DNA from: Reticulitermes lucifugus
Taxonomy: Eukaryota > Arthropoda > Insecta > Blattodea > Rhinotermitidae
Reading direction: 5' to 3'
Length of the DNA: 64,000 nucleotides
Assembly: GCA_026260175.1 (NCBI GenBank)
Contig: JAKCWW010000835.1
Span: forward strand, 469-64,468
In this document: one piece after another, positions 1 to 10,556 of the stretch
How the letters are laid out: every line of letters starts with the position of its first letter
Numbering within the stretch: the stretch's first letter is position 1
Notes under the pieces: generated by a model
Seen by the model: the letters and a program-made list of their open reading frames with translations, nothing else
What the model was told of the DNA's origin: nothing
Database searches by the model: none
Program-made: the position numbers and the translations under genes

Positions 1-59
1 GGTTAATTAATCTACTATTAAAGTTTTTTAATAGTGAGTGTGCATCAAGTTGGTTTTAA

Positions 60-359
60 TTTCATTTTCATTTAAAATACCAGAGTTTATGTATAGAGAT
101 ACAACAAATGTGAAACATGAAATGTATGATTATACCGGTAGTAAATGCAGCCACTGGAATAGTAACAAAAGGTTTAAAGAAAACATTAGAAGCCATACCA
201 GGAAAACATTCAATAGATTCACTACAAAAGACAGCTGTACTTGGAACATCACACATAATACCGAAAGTATTGCAGTCTGAAACTTGAAACCAGAGCGGTG
301 GGGATCACCGTTGGTTCAAGAGAAGTACCAGGGAGAAAATGCCTGTGACAGGAGACGAC
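60..359 (+). pseudogene. LINE ORF2 C-terminal remnant (I-like non-LTR retrotransposon)
   Basis: One frame (codons starting at multiples of 3) reads the conserved C-terminal tail of a reverse-transcriptase ORF2 common in invertebrate LINEs. Recognisable segments are NMKCMIIPVV near 114-143, then TGIVTKGLKK, IPGKHSIDSLQKTAVLGTSH and SGGDHRWFKRSTR. The frame is interrupted by TGA at 111-113 and 285-287, both where the family usually has Trp (TGG), so it is inactive. The natural stop TAA at 360-362 runs straight into the (AAT)n tail, as expected for a 5'-truncated LINE inserted by target-primed reverse transcription. The family match is from memory. The exact clade is uncertain; a TAA-repeat tail suggests the I group. 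Confidence 0.85.

Positions 360-360
<1 letters not shown>

Positions 361-393
<33 letters not shown>
361..393 (+). repeat. (AAT)11 microsatellite, LINE 3' tail
   Basis: Eleven uninterrupted AAT units directly abut the stop codon of the LINE fragment, so the array is most simply the retrotransposon's own simple-repeat 3' tail. Confidence 0.95.
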
Positions 394-396
<3 letters not shown>

Positions 397-748
397 ACGA
401 ACGAAACAAAAATTATTTAATTTTGTATACTAGTTCGATATTCTTGTTGCTCGGGAGAGGTTTATTCATTCATTATTTATTTCTGCTAATTATCAGCTTC
501 GAAGGATTTGAGCTTGGATATCCTTCTCACAACGCCGTTGTGTGTAATTCTTCTGCACACGCGCGCGCAGCTTTGCTCATACAATGCTGCCTCCTCGCAG
601 TTATTACTTTCATTAACCGATTCAACTAATTACGTTGCATACCCGAATAAAGAATTAGTTCGTACCGCGAAGAGAACGCAGTGTGCTTCCATTACATAGG
701 CTAATACCTGTCAGTGAATACACCGTGTGAGCAAAATGCAGAGTTTTC
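394..748. other. No gene seen
   Basis: AT-rich sequence between the LINE tail and the first dispersed repeat. It holds only short overlapping open frames without recognisable similarity or splice structure. Confidence 0.6.
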
Positions 749-1280
749 AGGCGCGTTGGCAAAATTGCGAAAAGCGACTATTATATTCGTCGTCTGTCTG
801 TCTATTTTTCCGCCTGTCCGTCCGCCCGCCGGTCCATCCGCATGGAACAACTCTGTTCCCACTCGACGGATTTTCATGAAATTTGATATTTGACTCCTTT
901 TCGAAAGTTAAAGTTTTATTAAGCTCTGACAAGAATAACGGCTACTTTGCATGAAGACCTATGTAAATTTATAATAATATCTAGCTTTATTATTATTAGA
1001 ATGAGAAATATTTCAGAAAATAGTTGCAGAGAAAATCAGAACACACATTTTATATTCGATATCTTTTCCCTCAAAAATTCCTGCCGTTTATGAGGTAGTG
1101 TGGAAAAATATGGTAGCTCTAGACTGGCCACAAATGACAATATAATACGGCGCATGCGCTTTACGTGCTGGATAACAGGCTACAGACACACACTCAGAAT
1201 ATGTAATACTTATTGCCCTTCCACGGCAGAAAACGTTTCGCGAACGCGTCACAATGTTACGTTTATAAGCACATGGCCTG
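749..1280 (+). repeat. Dispersed repeat with GTCTGTCC core, copy 1
   Basis: Aligns by eye along most of its length with 10557-11104. Shared blocks are a start near gcaaaattgcg(a/c)aaagcgac, a GTCTGTCC/GTCCGTCC-rich core (about 780-840), catggaacaactc, cggattttcat, gcatgaagacctatgta, tttatgaggta and tataatacggcgcatgcgc, ending near ttacgtttata. It contains no coding frame. I cannot tell whether it is a SINE, a MITE or an untranslated part of a larger element, because no terminal inverted repeat or target duplication is evident. A GCGCATGCGC palindrome at 1150-1159 is conserved in both long copies. Confidence 0.75.
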
Positions 1281-1643
1281 TCATTTTAATGTTTAGCGTG
1301 GCTATTTATGTCCAGCCACTAGCCTTTATATAGTACAAATGACAAGCCGGTTTTATAAGACACGAGTAGCGTTGTGTCGTATGCAGCGCACATTTTCTGC
1401 TCTGATGCAATCGCGCAGTGTCGCACGTCAGGGCTAATAAACTTTTTATCGGAAAGCTACTTACATAAACGCCAACTGACCAGAAGAGTAAGTAACTAAT
1501 GTAAGTCCCACGTGAAGGTTGAGAGTGGACTTATGCTTTTAAAAGTCTCTGAAAAACTCCACCTCATTGTAGTCCTCCTTCTCTCGCGCGCACACACGCA
1601 TACACACAGACTCACAAAAAGTGAAGTGAAGATATTACAGTAC

Positions 1644-1793
1644 TTTAGCTTATTATGTGCCGGGGCGTGGAGTTGACCACCCATCCCCATCTAGCGCCGA
1701 GGTTAAAGAAAGAGTAGAGCTATACCTCTACTCCCCCTCTGGGCCTTCGTGGCCTGTTCTAGGGAGAACTTTACCTTTTAGCTTATTATGTGC
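1644..1793 (+). mobile_element. Short retroposon with perfect 17-bp target-site duplication
   Basis: The 17-mer tttagcttattatgtgc occurs at 1644-1660 and again at 1777-1793, flanking a 116-bp insert (1661-1776). The insert begins cggggcgtggagttgaccac and contains gggccttcgtggcctgt. A long direct duplication flanking a short non-coding insert is the signature of LINE-mobilised SINE insertion. The undamaged duplication implies a fairly young insertion. I saw no clear A and B boxes, so it may be the 3' part of a longer SINE. The insert resembles a repeat I recall from arthropod genomes but cannot name. Confidence 0.8.
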
Positions 1794-2186
1794 AGCAATC
1801 CAGCATTAATCGCGGATTTTTAGTGCCCGCTATTTTCAGTTCTCCTTAATTTTACCTCACATTTTGAGAATTTACATTTGTCTTGCTCGAGTCTACTACT
1901 TCTATCTTCTTCCACATATTGGGCCATAACTTCCGTATAATAAAATTTGAATGCACGTTGCGTTTTTTGTTGTGCATTGTTTCTCTCCGTAGTGTGGGTA
2001 GCGTACTGTGCGCATTTCTTTGACATCAGGTACGTCCCGTCACGTAGAATCATATTTCTGTAGATGTGGAGATACGAAAACCAGCAAAGGGATAAACGTG
2101 GAAGTCATCTTGTGTTAATGGAATTCATTTCACTCAGTTGAAGAGACCTAACAATCGAAAGACAATATGGGAAGTTTACGGACCCA

Positions 2187-2296
2187 GAAGATGTGATACT
2201 GTGTAATTCGGTGTACATTTACCAACGTTTCGGAGCAACCTTCCGCCTCCTATTTTACCCTGACGAAGCGGACAACAGGTTGTTTCACATGTTTAG
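2187..2296 (+). repeat. Dispersed repeat fragment (gatgtgat.ctgtgta family)
   Basis: The stretch gatgtgatactgtgtaattc, followed by gtacatttaccaacgtttcggagcaacc, matches the left part of the foldback at 59581-59738 and a minus-strand copy near 27835-27925. It is non-coding. The recurring fragment across three sites indicates a dispersed family. Confidence 0.65.
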
Positions 2297-2857
2297 TATG
2301 TACGTACCATACTAAACGGCGTCTCTTCCGAGAACATCACAACCTTCTTCTTCATCCCGTGAGAACTTCAAATCTCGGAGACACGGCAGGGCAAGTTTTC
2401 ATGCACTCAAATCCCTCAGCCGGCTTGTCACAAGGGACAAGAAGAAGAGCCGTAAACTCCATTGATTGCCGCCGGCCGCAGTTGCAGGTCCGTGCTAACA
2501 ATCAATAACTGCCGTTTCGGTGTGGAGTGCCTGGCTCATTGCTATTTCTTGCTCTCCGGGCACCCTGGGAGTCCTGAGAGACGTGCGAACCAATGTGCAC
2601 CAAAGCGCTGTAGGTTATATCTTACTAACTTCTGGAATTCAGAAAACGGGCCAAAGTTTCCCCAACTTTTGGAAGACTTTAATAGTTGAAAGGCGCTCGA
2701 AGTAACAGAAGTGCCGCTTCTGGATACGTGCTTAGAAATACGTACAAGTTGTCGTCTGTTATAAGCGTGGGTCAGTTCCAATATTGAGACTGAAGTCATT
2801 CGTGAATAGACACACCTAAACTAACTACCACTAACTAATCAAACCAAGTAACTGATT
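2297..2857. other. No recognised gene
   Basis: Several overlapping open frames of 60-85 codons lie on both strands here (2462-2799). None resembles a known domain, and their mutual overlap suggests chance openness in a locally GC-richer stretch. Confidence 0.5.
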
Positions 2858-2988
2858 GAGATCTGCGCCCTTCAGGGATATTACGCGGCATCGTGTGGTA
2901 ATTGTTTACCGACGTTTCGGGACAACGAATCGGTAGGTAAACAATTACCACACGACGCCGCGTTTTATCCCAGAAGAACGCAGATCTC
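2858..2988. repeat. Foldback element, about 55-bp arms
   Basis: Left arm 2858-2912 (gagatctgcgcccttcaggg onward) and right arm 2934-2988 (ending cagaagaacgcagatctc) are near-perfect reverse complements around a 21-nt spacer containing tttcgggacaac. Related copies lie at 62995-63202 (101-bp arms) and 26182-26282 (one arm). Sequence just beyond the right arm (catccacattgcgacggaag) is also shared by the other copies, so the element extends asymmetrically past the hairpin. Confidence 0.85.
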
Positions 2989-3934
2989 ATCCACATTGCG
3001 ACGGAAGCCTGAAATTAAGGTCAACTAACTGATTAGCCGATAACCTTGCTACTAGACAGACCAAGTTATTCTAATGTACCTTTTGCTTCTTGAGTTGTTC
3101 GTAGTTGTTTATCTAATACATAAATTCCCTGCAATTATGGAACTCGGACGTCCGTAATTGTGAAGCAGTTGAATTTATTAATACGAATGGAATTATAATG
3201 TGACGTATTTACAATTCAGTTACGAACATATAATAAATAAATCAAAATGCAGGTAACGGACTTTCGAAGTGTGCACAATTCCCTATACCACAGCCTGCCT
3301 CGCATTTTCGAAACATTTGTACAAACTTCCCACAGTACCTTCTAAGTTCAATCTTAATGTTATTCTTGTAGTTTCTTCTCCTTCTAACAAATTTTGCAAC
3401 CAAAATTCCATATCTGTTTCTTATTATTAAAAAACCAAATACTTGCACATACAAATCATATAGGCCTATACATATGATTTTCCCTTCTACATGTTTCGGC
3501 GGTCGACTGCCATCGTCAGGGAGTAACAACACCTAGAATTTATACAGTTTAGAACCTGATGAAGCCATGATTTATGTATTTACATAAATAATGCTTGGAG
3601 CTGTAGAATTACCCCCATCTCTCAGATCATATGCGTCTTCATAACTTCGTGCTTAAATAGGCACGGATAATTATATCTTCTATCAGGAATTAGTAGAGTG
3701 ATATTTGAAATCTGAGGTTTCCACGGCTCTGTGATAAGTGTGTCCCTGTCACCACAGCATGGCGCGTCCTCGGGTTTCGGGTGGAGAAACGGCCTCCGGA
3801 TATGGACGGTAGCTGCGAATACATTGAATAAGCAGTCGCGGACAGCTGACAAGGGGTGGTACTCCAGCTTGGAGGTTGGGCGAGGTGCTAACAACTCCTC
3901 ACTCTAAAAACCTGTGATGTTGCGAAACATCTCA
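2989..3934. other. No gene seen; possible foldback half near 3490-3520
   Basis: Two minus-strand open frames of 90-96 codons (3242-3532 and 3622-3894) have no recognisable domain. The segment tttcggcggtcgactgccat near 3490 resembles the central motif of the foldback repeats but has no clear partner arm. Confidence 0.45.
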
Positions 3935-4117
3935 CAAGGCCTTGGACTTGGACTAATCCTTTGGTACGCTCAGGATAGGAATAGGTGGCGGGCGCTTGTG
4001 AATGCGGTAATGATCCTTCGGGTTCCGTAAAATGCGGGGAATTTCTTGACTAGCTGAGGGCCTGTTAGCTTCTCAGGAAGGACTCTGCTTTATGGAGTTA
4101 GTTAGTTAGTTAGTTAC
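3935..4117 (+). mobile_element. LINE 3' end with (TTAG)n tail
   Basis: Reads the end of a LINE ORF2: AQDRNRWRALVNAVMILRVP then TAA, followed by a short 3' UTR (gcggggaatttcttgactag, cttctcaggaaggactct) and a tail of TTAG units at about 4096-4117. The same 3' end recurs on the minus strand at 34684-34856, 41400-41955 and 46538-46655, so the window holds four copies of one family. The insert is 5'-truncated. The clade is not determinable from this fragment. Confidence 0.85.
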
Positions 4118-6215
4118 CTTCCACGGTGGTGACGTTGAATGTTATTGCCTTTTGGAATTTTATTTCATGTAGTCGGGTATGTCAAAGTTTCGAAATGACT
4201 TACCGCGTCCATGTTCTACCATGAACTCTCTGGGTAATCAGCTAGGTGGTACATCGCACCACTTGCGACAAGACAGCAGACTTGAGGCTAATATTCAGTC
4301 TTAGAGGTTAAAGACATCAATCTTAATAGAAATAGCTTTTGTTAGTAAAGAAGGAAGGACATTAGGAGCATTACACTAATCTTGTAGATCCGGACTCTCA
4401 GTACATTGTATTTACAACTGCAGATACTTCCGTTCAATTAGCTACAAGTCGGCACATGGACCAAAAGTGATCCTCGCACAAACTCCAGCAACAGGTGGCA
4501 GCGCGATTCTCCGCAAGAAGAGATATACGTACAGAAATCTTTTCGCCACGAACTGAGAAAGCACCTCACGAAATTTATCGCTGACTAATTGAAGTGTAGA
4601 GGCAGTCCTCCTTTAAAATTGTTCCAACAAGCTTGTTTTGCTTTAGTGCTGACAAATTTTAGTCATCAAAGATTTTATCAACGTCCGCACACGGATAACC
4701 TCTGGTTTAGCCTGCAACTTGTGGAATGTTCAACGGTCAGAGTTTCGGGTATTTTAATTAACTCCCAAGGGGAAAAATGTTCCATTCTGCGTTCTTTTGC
4801 TCTACGTTGCGATTGTCAGGAACCTAACCTCAGTATTAAAAAGACTTGCTGTATGTAGCAATCACTCCCTCGCCAACCGCAGATGTCAGGGATCCGCAAT
4901 TCCGCATTTACCTCCAGTGTTGAGAACAGCGGTATTTGCTTTTATATGTCCGGAATTTTGCGTCGTCACGGTAGGAGGGTGGGAATGTAATGACATCCTA
5001 ATATATCTTCGGCTTTCACATTACCATTAGGGTGAGACTTTTTGTTGAAGATGTTTATACTTTATGTATATTTAATTCTTAAACGTGTTGTTACTTAGGG
5101 TGCTTGTGTTTAGTGACGAAACAGACAATTTTGGTAGGCTCTGACTCTGAACAGTGGCCACATGTACATGTATCATAATTTCTTTAGCAAAAGGCCTTGG
5201 TCTTGCCAACTGCTGCGTCTTTCTGGAACCCAACGTACCCCCACGTTTGGTGTCAGATTGATGTAGCTTAATTTCCATAAAACGGCGGATAGAGATCATA
5301 TTGTGTCTTAAAAATACATCATATACCTCGCTAACTTGTTAATGTATAAATATTTATATATACGTATTTTTAGCTGTGTTATCTATGTATGTAAATATGG
5401 AGAATATGTTTTATTTGTGTGGCGTTTTGTTGTAACGTTTCATTTAGATGGTGTTACTAACATTTAGAATAAATTATTACTGGACCTACACGATGCTATA
5501 AAAATAATTATCTATACAATTAAAGAATTTTAACATCTTTATTTGTACTCTGTGATATATATGCTGTAAAGTCTGTTATTTGTTTCCACATTATTGCTTT
5601 CAAAGTGTTAAGAAGAGAGGTCCTATTTTCTTTCTCGGTATCCGTACTGATTAGTCGCTATTGACAAGACGTCCGTCACGCATCAATCCGATACTCGTTT
5701 TAATTTCCATTTCACAGTTCCCATTCTGAGTTGTCTTCATTGTCAATCCTAGGCAGTCCAATAAAGGACTTTATCTTGGGTAGGACAGTGTTATTCTATA
5801 TCCTGTACTGTTCCTAATCCTAACACTTCAATTAGAAATTCAGCATGTCAGGAGCGTGACACACGACAATATTGGTGTCTGTTGGCAGTGAAATTTAACT
5901 TTTTGCGGTACAAGCGACACACGAGGATGTGTGACTAACTGAAGTATTTGTTGTGTGACTGGGACGTTCTTAAAGTAATCTTGGCTTTATCGCATGTCTG
6001 TAATAAACTCATCGCATATGCCCGATTTCGATACCAGGACAGCTGACTTTGAGTTTGTTGTGGAAAAATTGGCACTGGAATATTTTTTCTGAGTATTTCA
6101 GCTTCGCTCTTTCAGTCCATATTCATTTATCTTTTTTAAAGTGTGTAATTTAAGGACGCTGCCAGTTGCTAAGCGTGTCTTTCAGGTCTAGATGAATTAA
6201 TTATAATGTAGCTTT
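4118..6215. other. Gene-free AT-rich stretch
   Basis: No repeat family or exon signature was recognised. Open frames up to 89 codons (4589-4858 +, 4797-5030 +, 5072-5299 -) lack known domains. The part from 5300 to 5600 is especially AT-rich. Confidence 0.5.
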
Positions 6216-6373
6216 GGTGGAATGATAGTGACAGGAAAAATTCGAAACTCTCGTTGAAATACCTGTGCCGTTGAAACTTTCAACGCCAATAATTGCACAC
6301 GGACTGGGGTAAATTTGAACCTGGGCCTCTGCGATGAGAAGCCGGCGACTAACGTCTAATACATGGCAAGGCC
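6216..6373 (-). mobile_element. tRNA-derived SINE, family A (decayed)
   Basis: On the minus strand the head reads gttagtcgccggcttctcat followed by gcagaggcccaggttcaaat, matching the family A tRNA-like head. Past it come ggcacaggtatttcaacgag and tttttcctgtcactatcattccacc, matching the body seen at 12140 and 63803. The B-box-like ggttcaaat is weakened. The copy is old and diverged. Confidence 0.75.
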
Positions 6374-6668
6374 TAGTGTTATGTCACCCGACGGATAGAC
6401 AGTGGGGCCATTATAGGCCGCAGTTTCGAGAGATACTCTCACTCAAATCCTGTAACAAAAGAATTAAGTAAGAAAGTATGCCATTAAGTAAGTAAATGTG
6501 TCCGTATGTAATTCGGCACCATGTGATAAAGACATATGGCGTAATGTAATTAGGCCTATATCTGCACGCATTCTTAACATTTTCATTAGACGGAGGTGAT
6601 TGATCAGCTTTATGCTCCAGCCGCTTTTTTCGCGGGTAGACGTCCTCCGGTACCACCTAGGTAAGAGT

Positions 6669-6688
6669 CAGTGTCAGTTCTGACACTG
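6669..6688. repeat. Small perfect hairpin
   Basis: cagtgtcag and ctgacactg form a 9-bp perfect stem around a TT loop. It is isolated. It could be a cruciform-prone mutation product or part of an unrecognised repeat. Confidence 0.6.
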
Positions 6689-7020
6689 TGACCTCTGCCT
6701 GGCATAAAAGCCGTGTCATTCAGCCTCTATGCCGTCGCTGTACCGACTGAGAAATAAGGTAAAGACATGTGAAGGCGGAGTAGAAAACGGGATAAAGTGT
6801 AGGACTGTTACTCTGAGTAAAGGTTGGAACGAACAGCGGAATAATTTAATTGTGAGTGAATTTCTGAAACTTTCAACACAAAAACATCGTCTTGTCGCTC
6901 TTAACAGATTCTGTGGAGAACTTAAATGATCGTCGTCTAAATCCAATAACATATCTAAGGCGTACGTACCTTCAAAATTGTGGGTAAATCTGCTGCGAAT
7001 AAATGAAATTATCAGTTTTA

Positions 7021-7180
7021 GGCACATTCGCGTAAATTGCGAAAAGCGCCTCTCAACTTCGTCGTACCTTTCCTCCCGTCTGTTTGTTCACACGTGTCAG
7101 CGCGACTGCAACCGGGCGTATTTTTATGATAGACTTTTCATAAGAGAAAACTTATATATGTTCAAATTCTTCTGATGTTG
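7021..7180 (+). repeat. Decayed copy of the GTCTGTCC-core repeat
   Basis: The sequence cgtaaattgcgaaaagcgcc, then a cttcgtcg stretch and cctcccgtctgtttgt, matches the start of the dispersed repeat at 749 and 10557. The remainder is too diverged to align confidently. Confidence 0.5.
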
Positions 7181-8336
7181 AATCAAAAATTGTGACCGCA
7201 ATACAGGTAGATTAACTGAAAAGCACACGGTACGTTATATTTATAACATTCTTCAGTATTAACACGTATAATGCGCATTAAAGGGCAGTGATGCTTCGAA
7301 CATCTACGTATTTTACAAACAGATACAGTGAAGACTCTGATTTATTTACAATTGAACTGCTTCTGTAGTCTCAGCACTTAGACGAATGAGATATTTAAAG
7401 ACGTGTAGCACTTCTACTGCGCACTACAGGTATGAACAGTACTTTTGACATCCTTGCACCGTTTGTCGCATTCATACCGAATGACATTGCTTTAGCCGGG
7501 CAATTGACAGAAGCGATTTGTCCCGTGGCAGTAAGGACTGTGAATAAAACATCTGAACAAGTTAGGAAATCTAAGCGTAACGTAACTATTATGGCTCGTT
7601 TGCTGTGATGCGTATCTGTTGATCATATTAACTGTGGTTTCACCCGCATCCTAGCAACAACAGTAAAATCTGTTTTTATTTCCTTACTGCCGAATCTAGC
7701 GCCGTTGCTAGAATATGAAGAAACACGAAACTATCTGGAGTAGCAAATGTACAATTTTGGCACACGAAATTTTACAGACACAAAGGCAAATTTTATTTTT
7801 TCAATCTGTATATGGATCTACCCTGGGCATGCTCCAAGCATGGATGCGACTGCCCACGCGGGCAGAAATTTGTGTAGGTGTTCACATAGGCCATTTAGAA
7901 GAGACTGATCAAAACGAAAATTGCAGTTGTCTGACAGTATTTCGTAAAAAATTTTCCGATATAAAATTTTACGAAAATTTATCCGTTCTCGAGCTGGTTT
8001 TTCTATAGAGAAAGGAGGACGGCCAGAGCGACTTCTGTAGGCTGATGCTTACAGACGTGAACTGTAAAAGACAGTATTATTTTAGGACCATAAACTTGGA
8101 CCATTCGGTGTTGACAATTTTAGTCCTCAAGTATCTGATTTTGTTAATTTTAACCATGCAACAAGAAACTAAATTCCGCGAAAAAATTACAGTTTGTTTG
8201 GAAATATTGAATCCTCATCAAATTATGCTTTCCTGTTAATTGCCCTTTATTAAAGTACTATAATATTTGAAGCCCGCAGATTTTGGAATGCCTTTAATAG
8301 ACCGGAAAAGTAAGAGAGCGTTTAGCCAGGGTTGCA
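7181..8336. other. No recognised gene
   Basis: Contains a 97-codon plus-strand frame at 7715-8008 with no recognisable domain and no clear splice borders. The base composition is AT-rich like the surroundings. Confidence 0.5.
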
Positions 8337-8491
8337 CAAGTTTTCCAAAAATCTAGATACAAGCTCGAAATTCGAAGTGCCAGAAGGGTGACATGAAGCA
8401 CTTTTTATACTGAGGACCCACACATATTACGGGTCACGGTACAAAATTCAGTCATCCGGGCACCCTGGTGCCCGGGATTTGTGCACCCCTG
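8337..8491. mobile_element. hAT-like MITE, 155 bp
   Basis: The left end CAGGGTTGCACAAGTTTTCC and the reverse complement of the right end CAGGGGTGCACAAATCCCGG agree at most of 20 positions. Termini beginning CAGGG are typical of hAT elements. Flanking octamers are cgtttagc (8329-8336) and attttagc (8492-8499), a degraded 8-bp target duplication with 6/8 matches. Inside the right end lies a strong palindrome, ccgggcacc-ct-ggtgcccgg (8456-8475). A second member is at 60915-60991. There is no coding capacity, so it would depend on a transposase supplied elsewhere. Confidence 0.8.
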
Positions 8492-9194
8492 ATTTTAGCG
8501 CTGTCCAGACCTACATTCAGTAAGATATGCTACCAACAGTCCAACGTGTAAAAATAAAGATGAGAAAAAATATTAGGTGTAGAAAGGTGACGCATTTGTT
8601 GCTGCGAACATAACAAATCTGAAATCTTCGAATTTTGATGACTTTATTACTCGCAAAAAAAAATGAACAAGCTATCTACACTACTTGAGGATTACATGAT
8701 TTTTAACGCGGTTTTATTGGTGCTTATCCGTTTGAGCTACACGTGCGTGCCAGAAATAGTCTAAGTGATAACTACGTGATGTACCTTTTGAATCATGTGT
8801 ACAGAATTTAAGCGTATAAATACTATTGATCAAATAAATTTAAATTTCTGAGACATACTTCGGAAACTAGAGCAAGGCCTCTTGCTTTCTTGCCTGAGTG
8901 TTGTACTAATTACTGCCCTAGATTCCAGTAGTATTAACAGAAAATATTTAATAACGCTAGTCTATTATATGTGTTTATTTAACTATATATGATCCATGCT
9001 TTTCCAAGTTTCTTGGTTAATGAGGTAAGCGAGCTTCCACTTTGATTTCCGTTTCCTGTCAGTACGTTCTTCCCTCAGTACCTTTTAAAACAGTTAACTG
9101 AGTTTTGTGATATTCAATAGGAAATTTATTACAGCCTAATGCTAAATATTGAAGTCTTCTGAGATGTTACAATGTTGTTTTTGTTGTTTTTTGT
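8492..9194. other. No gene or repeat recognised
   Basis: AT-rich sequence without notable open frames, inverted repeats or tRNA-like boxes. Confidence 0.5.
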
Positions 9195-9282
9195 TGGGTA
9201 AACATTGCCGGACGTTTCGAAGGGTATGTAGGTGAAGGTAGTACGATCCTTCGAAGAATCGGGAACTATTTACCAAGTGACG
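9195..9282. repeat. Imperfect foldback
   Basis: The left side gggtaaacattgccggacgt with tttcgaagggt pairs imperfectly with the right side ccttcgaagaatcgggaact with atttacc. The motif content (gtaaa, cgtttcgaag) resembles the other foldback families in the window, but divergence is high. Confidence 0.55.
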
Positions 9283-10556
9283 CAACGTAGCCGTTAGGGC
9301 ACTCTCACTTGGAACTTCTGCAGCACCGCTCTGAGAACCTCAGCTTTAACAGAGTCTGCTAGTCTGCAAGTTGAAAGCAAACAGTAATTCTGCAAAATTT
9401 TAAGGTGGAAGACTTGTAATATGTGGCACCTAAATATACCATGTCAAACCTCCACAAAATGTAAAATAGAAGCATTGCCGCTCAAAACCTGCCCCCTCCC
9501 CCTTTCTTGATAACCTGAAGTACTTGAAAATTCATATAGTAGTGGGCTGTAAATGGATGTGTAGGAATAAAATTCAATATAATTTTTTTTATTTTGAAAA
9601 ATACAAATAAATTTCACGCAGTGGAGTTGTTTGTAATAGCGACATTACAAGTTATGTCCTTATTGCATTACGTTGACATGAGCATCACTGTATTGATAAG
9701 CACCCATATTTTGGGATTGGCTTCGTACGTTTTCACCCGAATTTCTAGTTAAAATCTATACTTAAACTTGTATATCAAAGATCGTGTTGGATTTTTACTC
9801 GTTTAAATACCACTGATGGTTCTCATTTCCCCTTTATACCACAAAAGGGTTTGGTACGAAGGACTTTTTTTTAACTAACAAGAGACTGTTTGAAATTACG
9901 TGTATTTACTGTCGTATAAAATGTAGGTGCCCTTCAGATGTCCCTCCGGTTCACACACAAGTGCTTGCCTGTGTGGATGGAAGCAATCAATTAGACAGAT
10001 TGAAGCGACTCATCCGTTGAGTTCAACATGATTACTTCGCTACTTGAAACTCTCTACTTTGCCTGCACTTTAGACGTTGAAGATACGAAAACAGTTTTTC
10101 CTGCCCTGGAGAAGGTCACGCTTAAAATTTTGTGATAAATGGGATGAAGTAGGGATTAATTTAAAAGTTATGAAGATTCCATCATTCCGGATTCTTGATA
10201 GATTTGTTACGCGATGAACGTGAGTTACCTTCAGTTAAATTTGGCATCATTGTTTTGTAAAGTATAATAACCTACAGTCCAACTGTCTGGTATCTGCACA
10301 AACACTTACTGCAGGGCCATCTGTGCAGTTACAACCTTAACATACATAATGCATAAGCGTTGTAACTCTCTGATTAACTGTTGCTGCCTCCATTTGACCT
10401 GCAATCCAGCTGTAGCACTGTCGGTTAATAGAAACAAGATACATATATTATACATAAGCCATTTATTTTTAGAAATCTTATTATATGTTAACAGAAGAGA
10501 ATTTACGCCAGATAAGAATAGTTCTCTCACTCAGCCATGTGTTTACTTTTTAATGG
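9283..10556. other. No gene seen
   Basis: Unique-looking AT-rich DNA. A 74-codon minus frame (10306-10530) is not recognisable. A T-rich tract occurs near 9584. Confidence 0.5.

Noticed and set aside
4096-4117. TTAG repeats as possible telomeric (TTAGG) sequence
   Set aside because: The unit is four bases, not five, and it forms the tail of a LINE 3' end.
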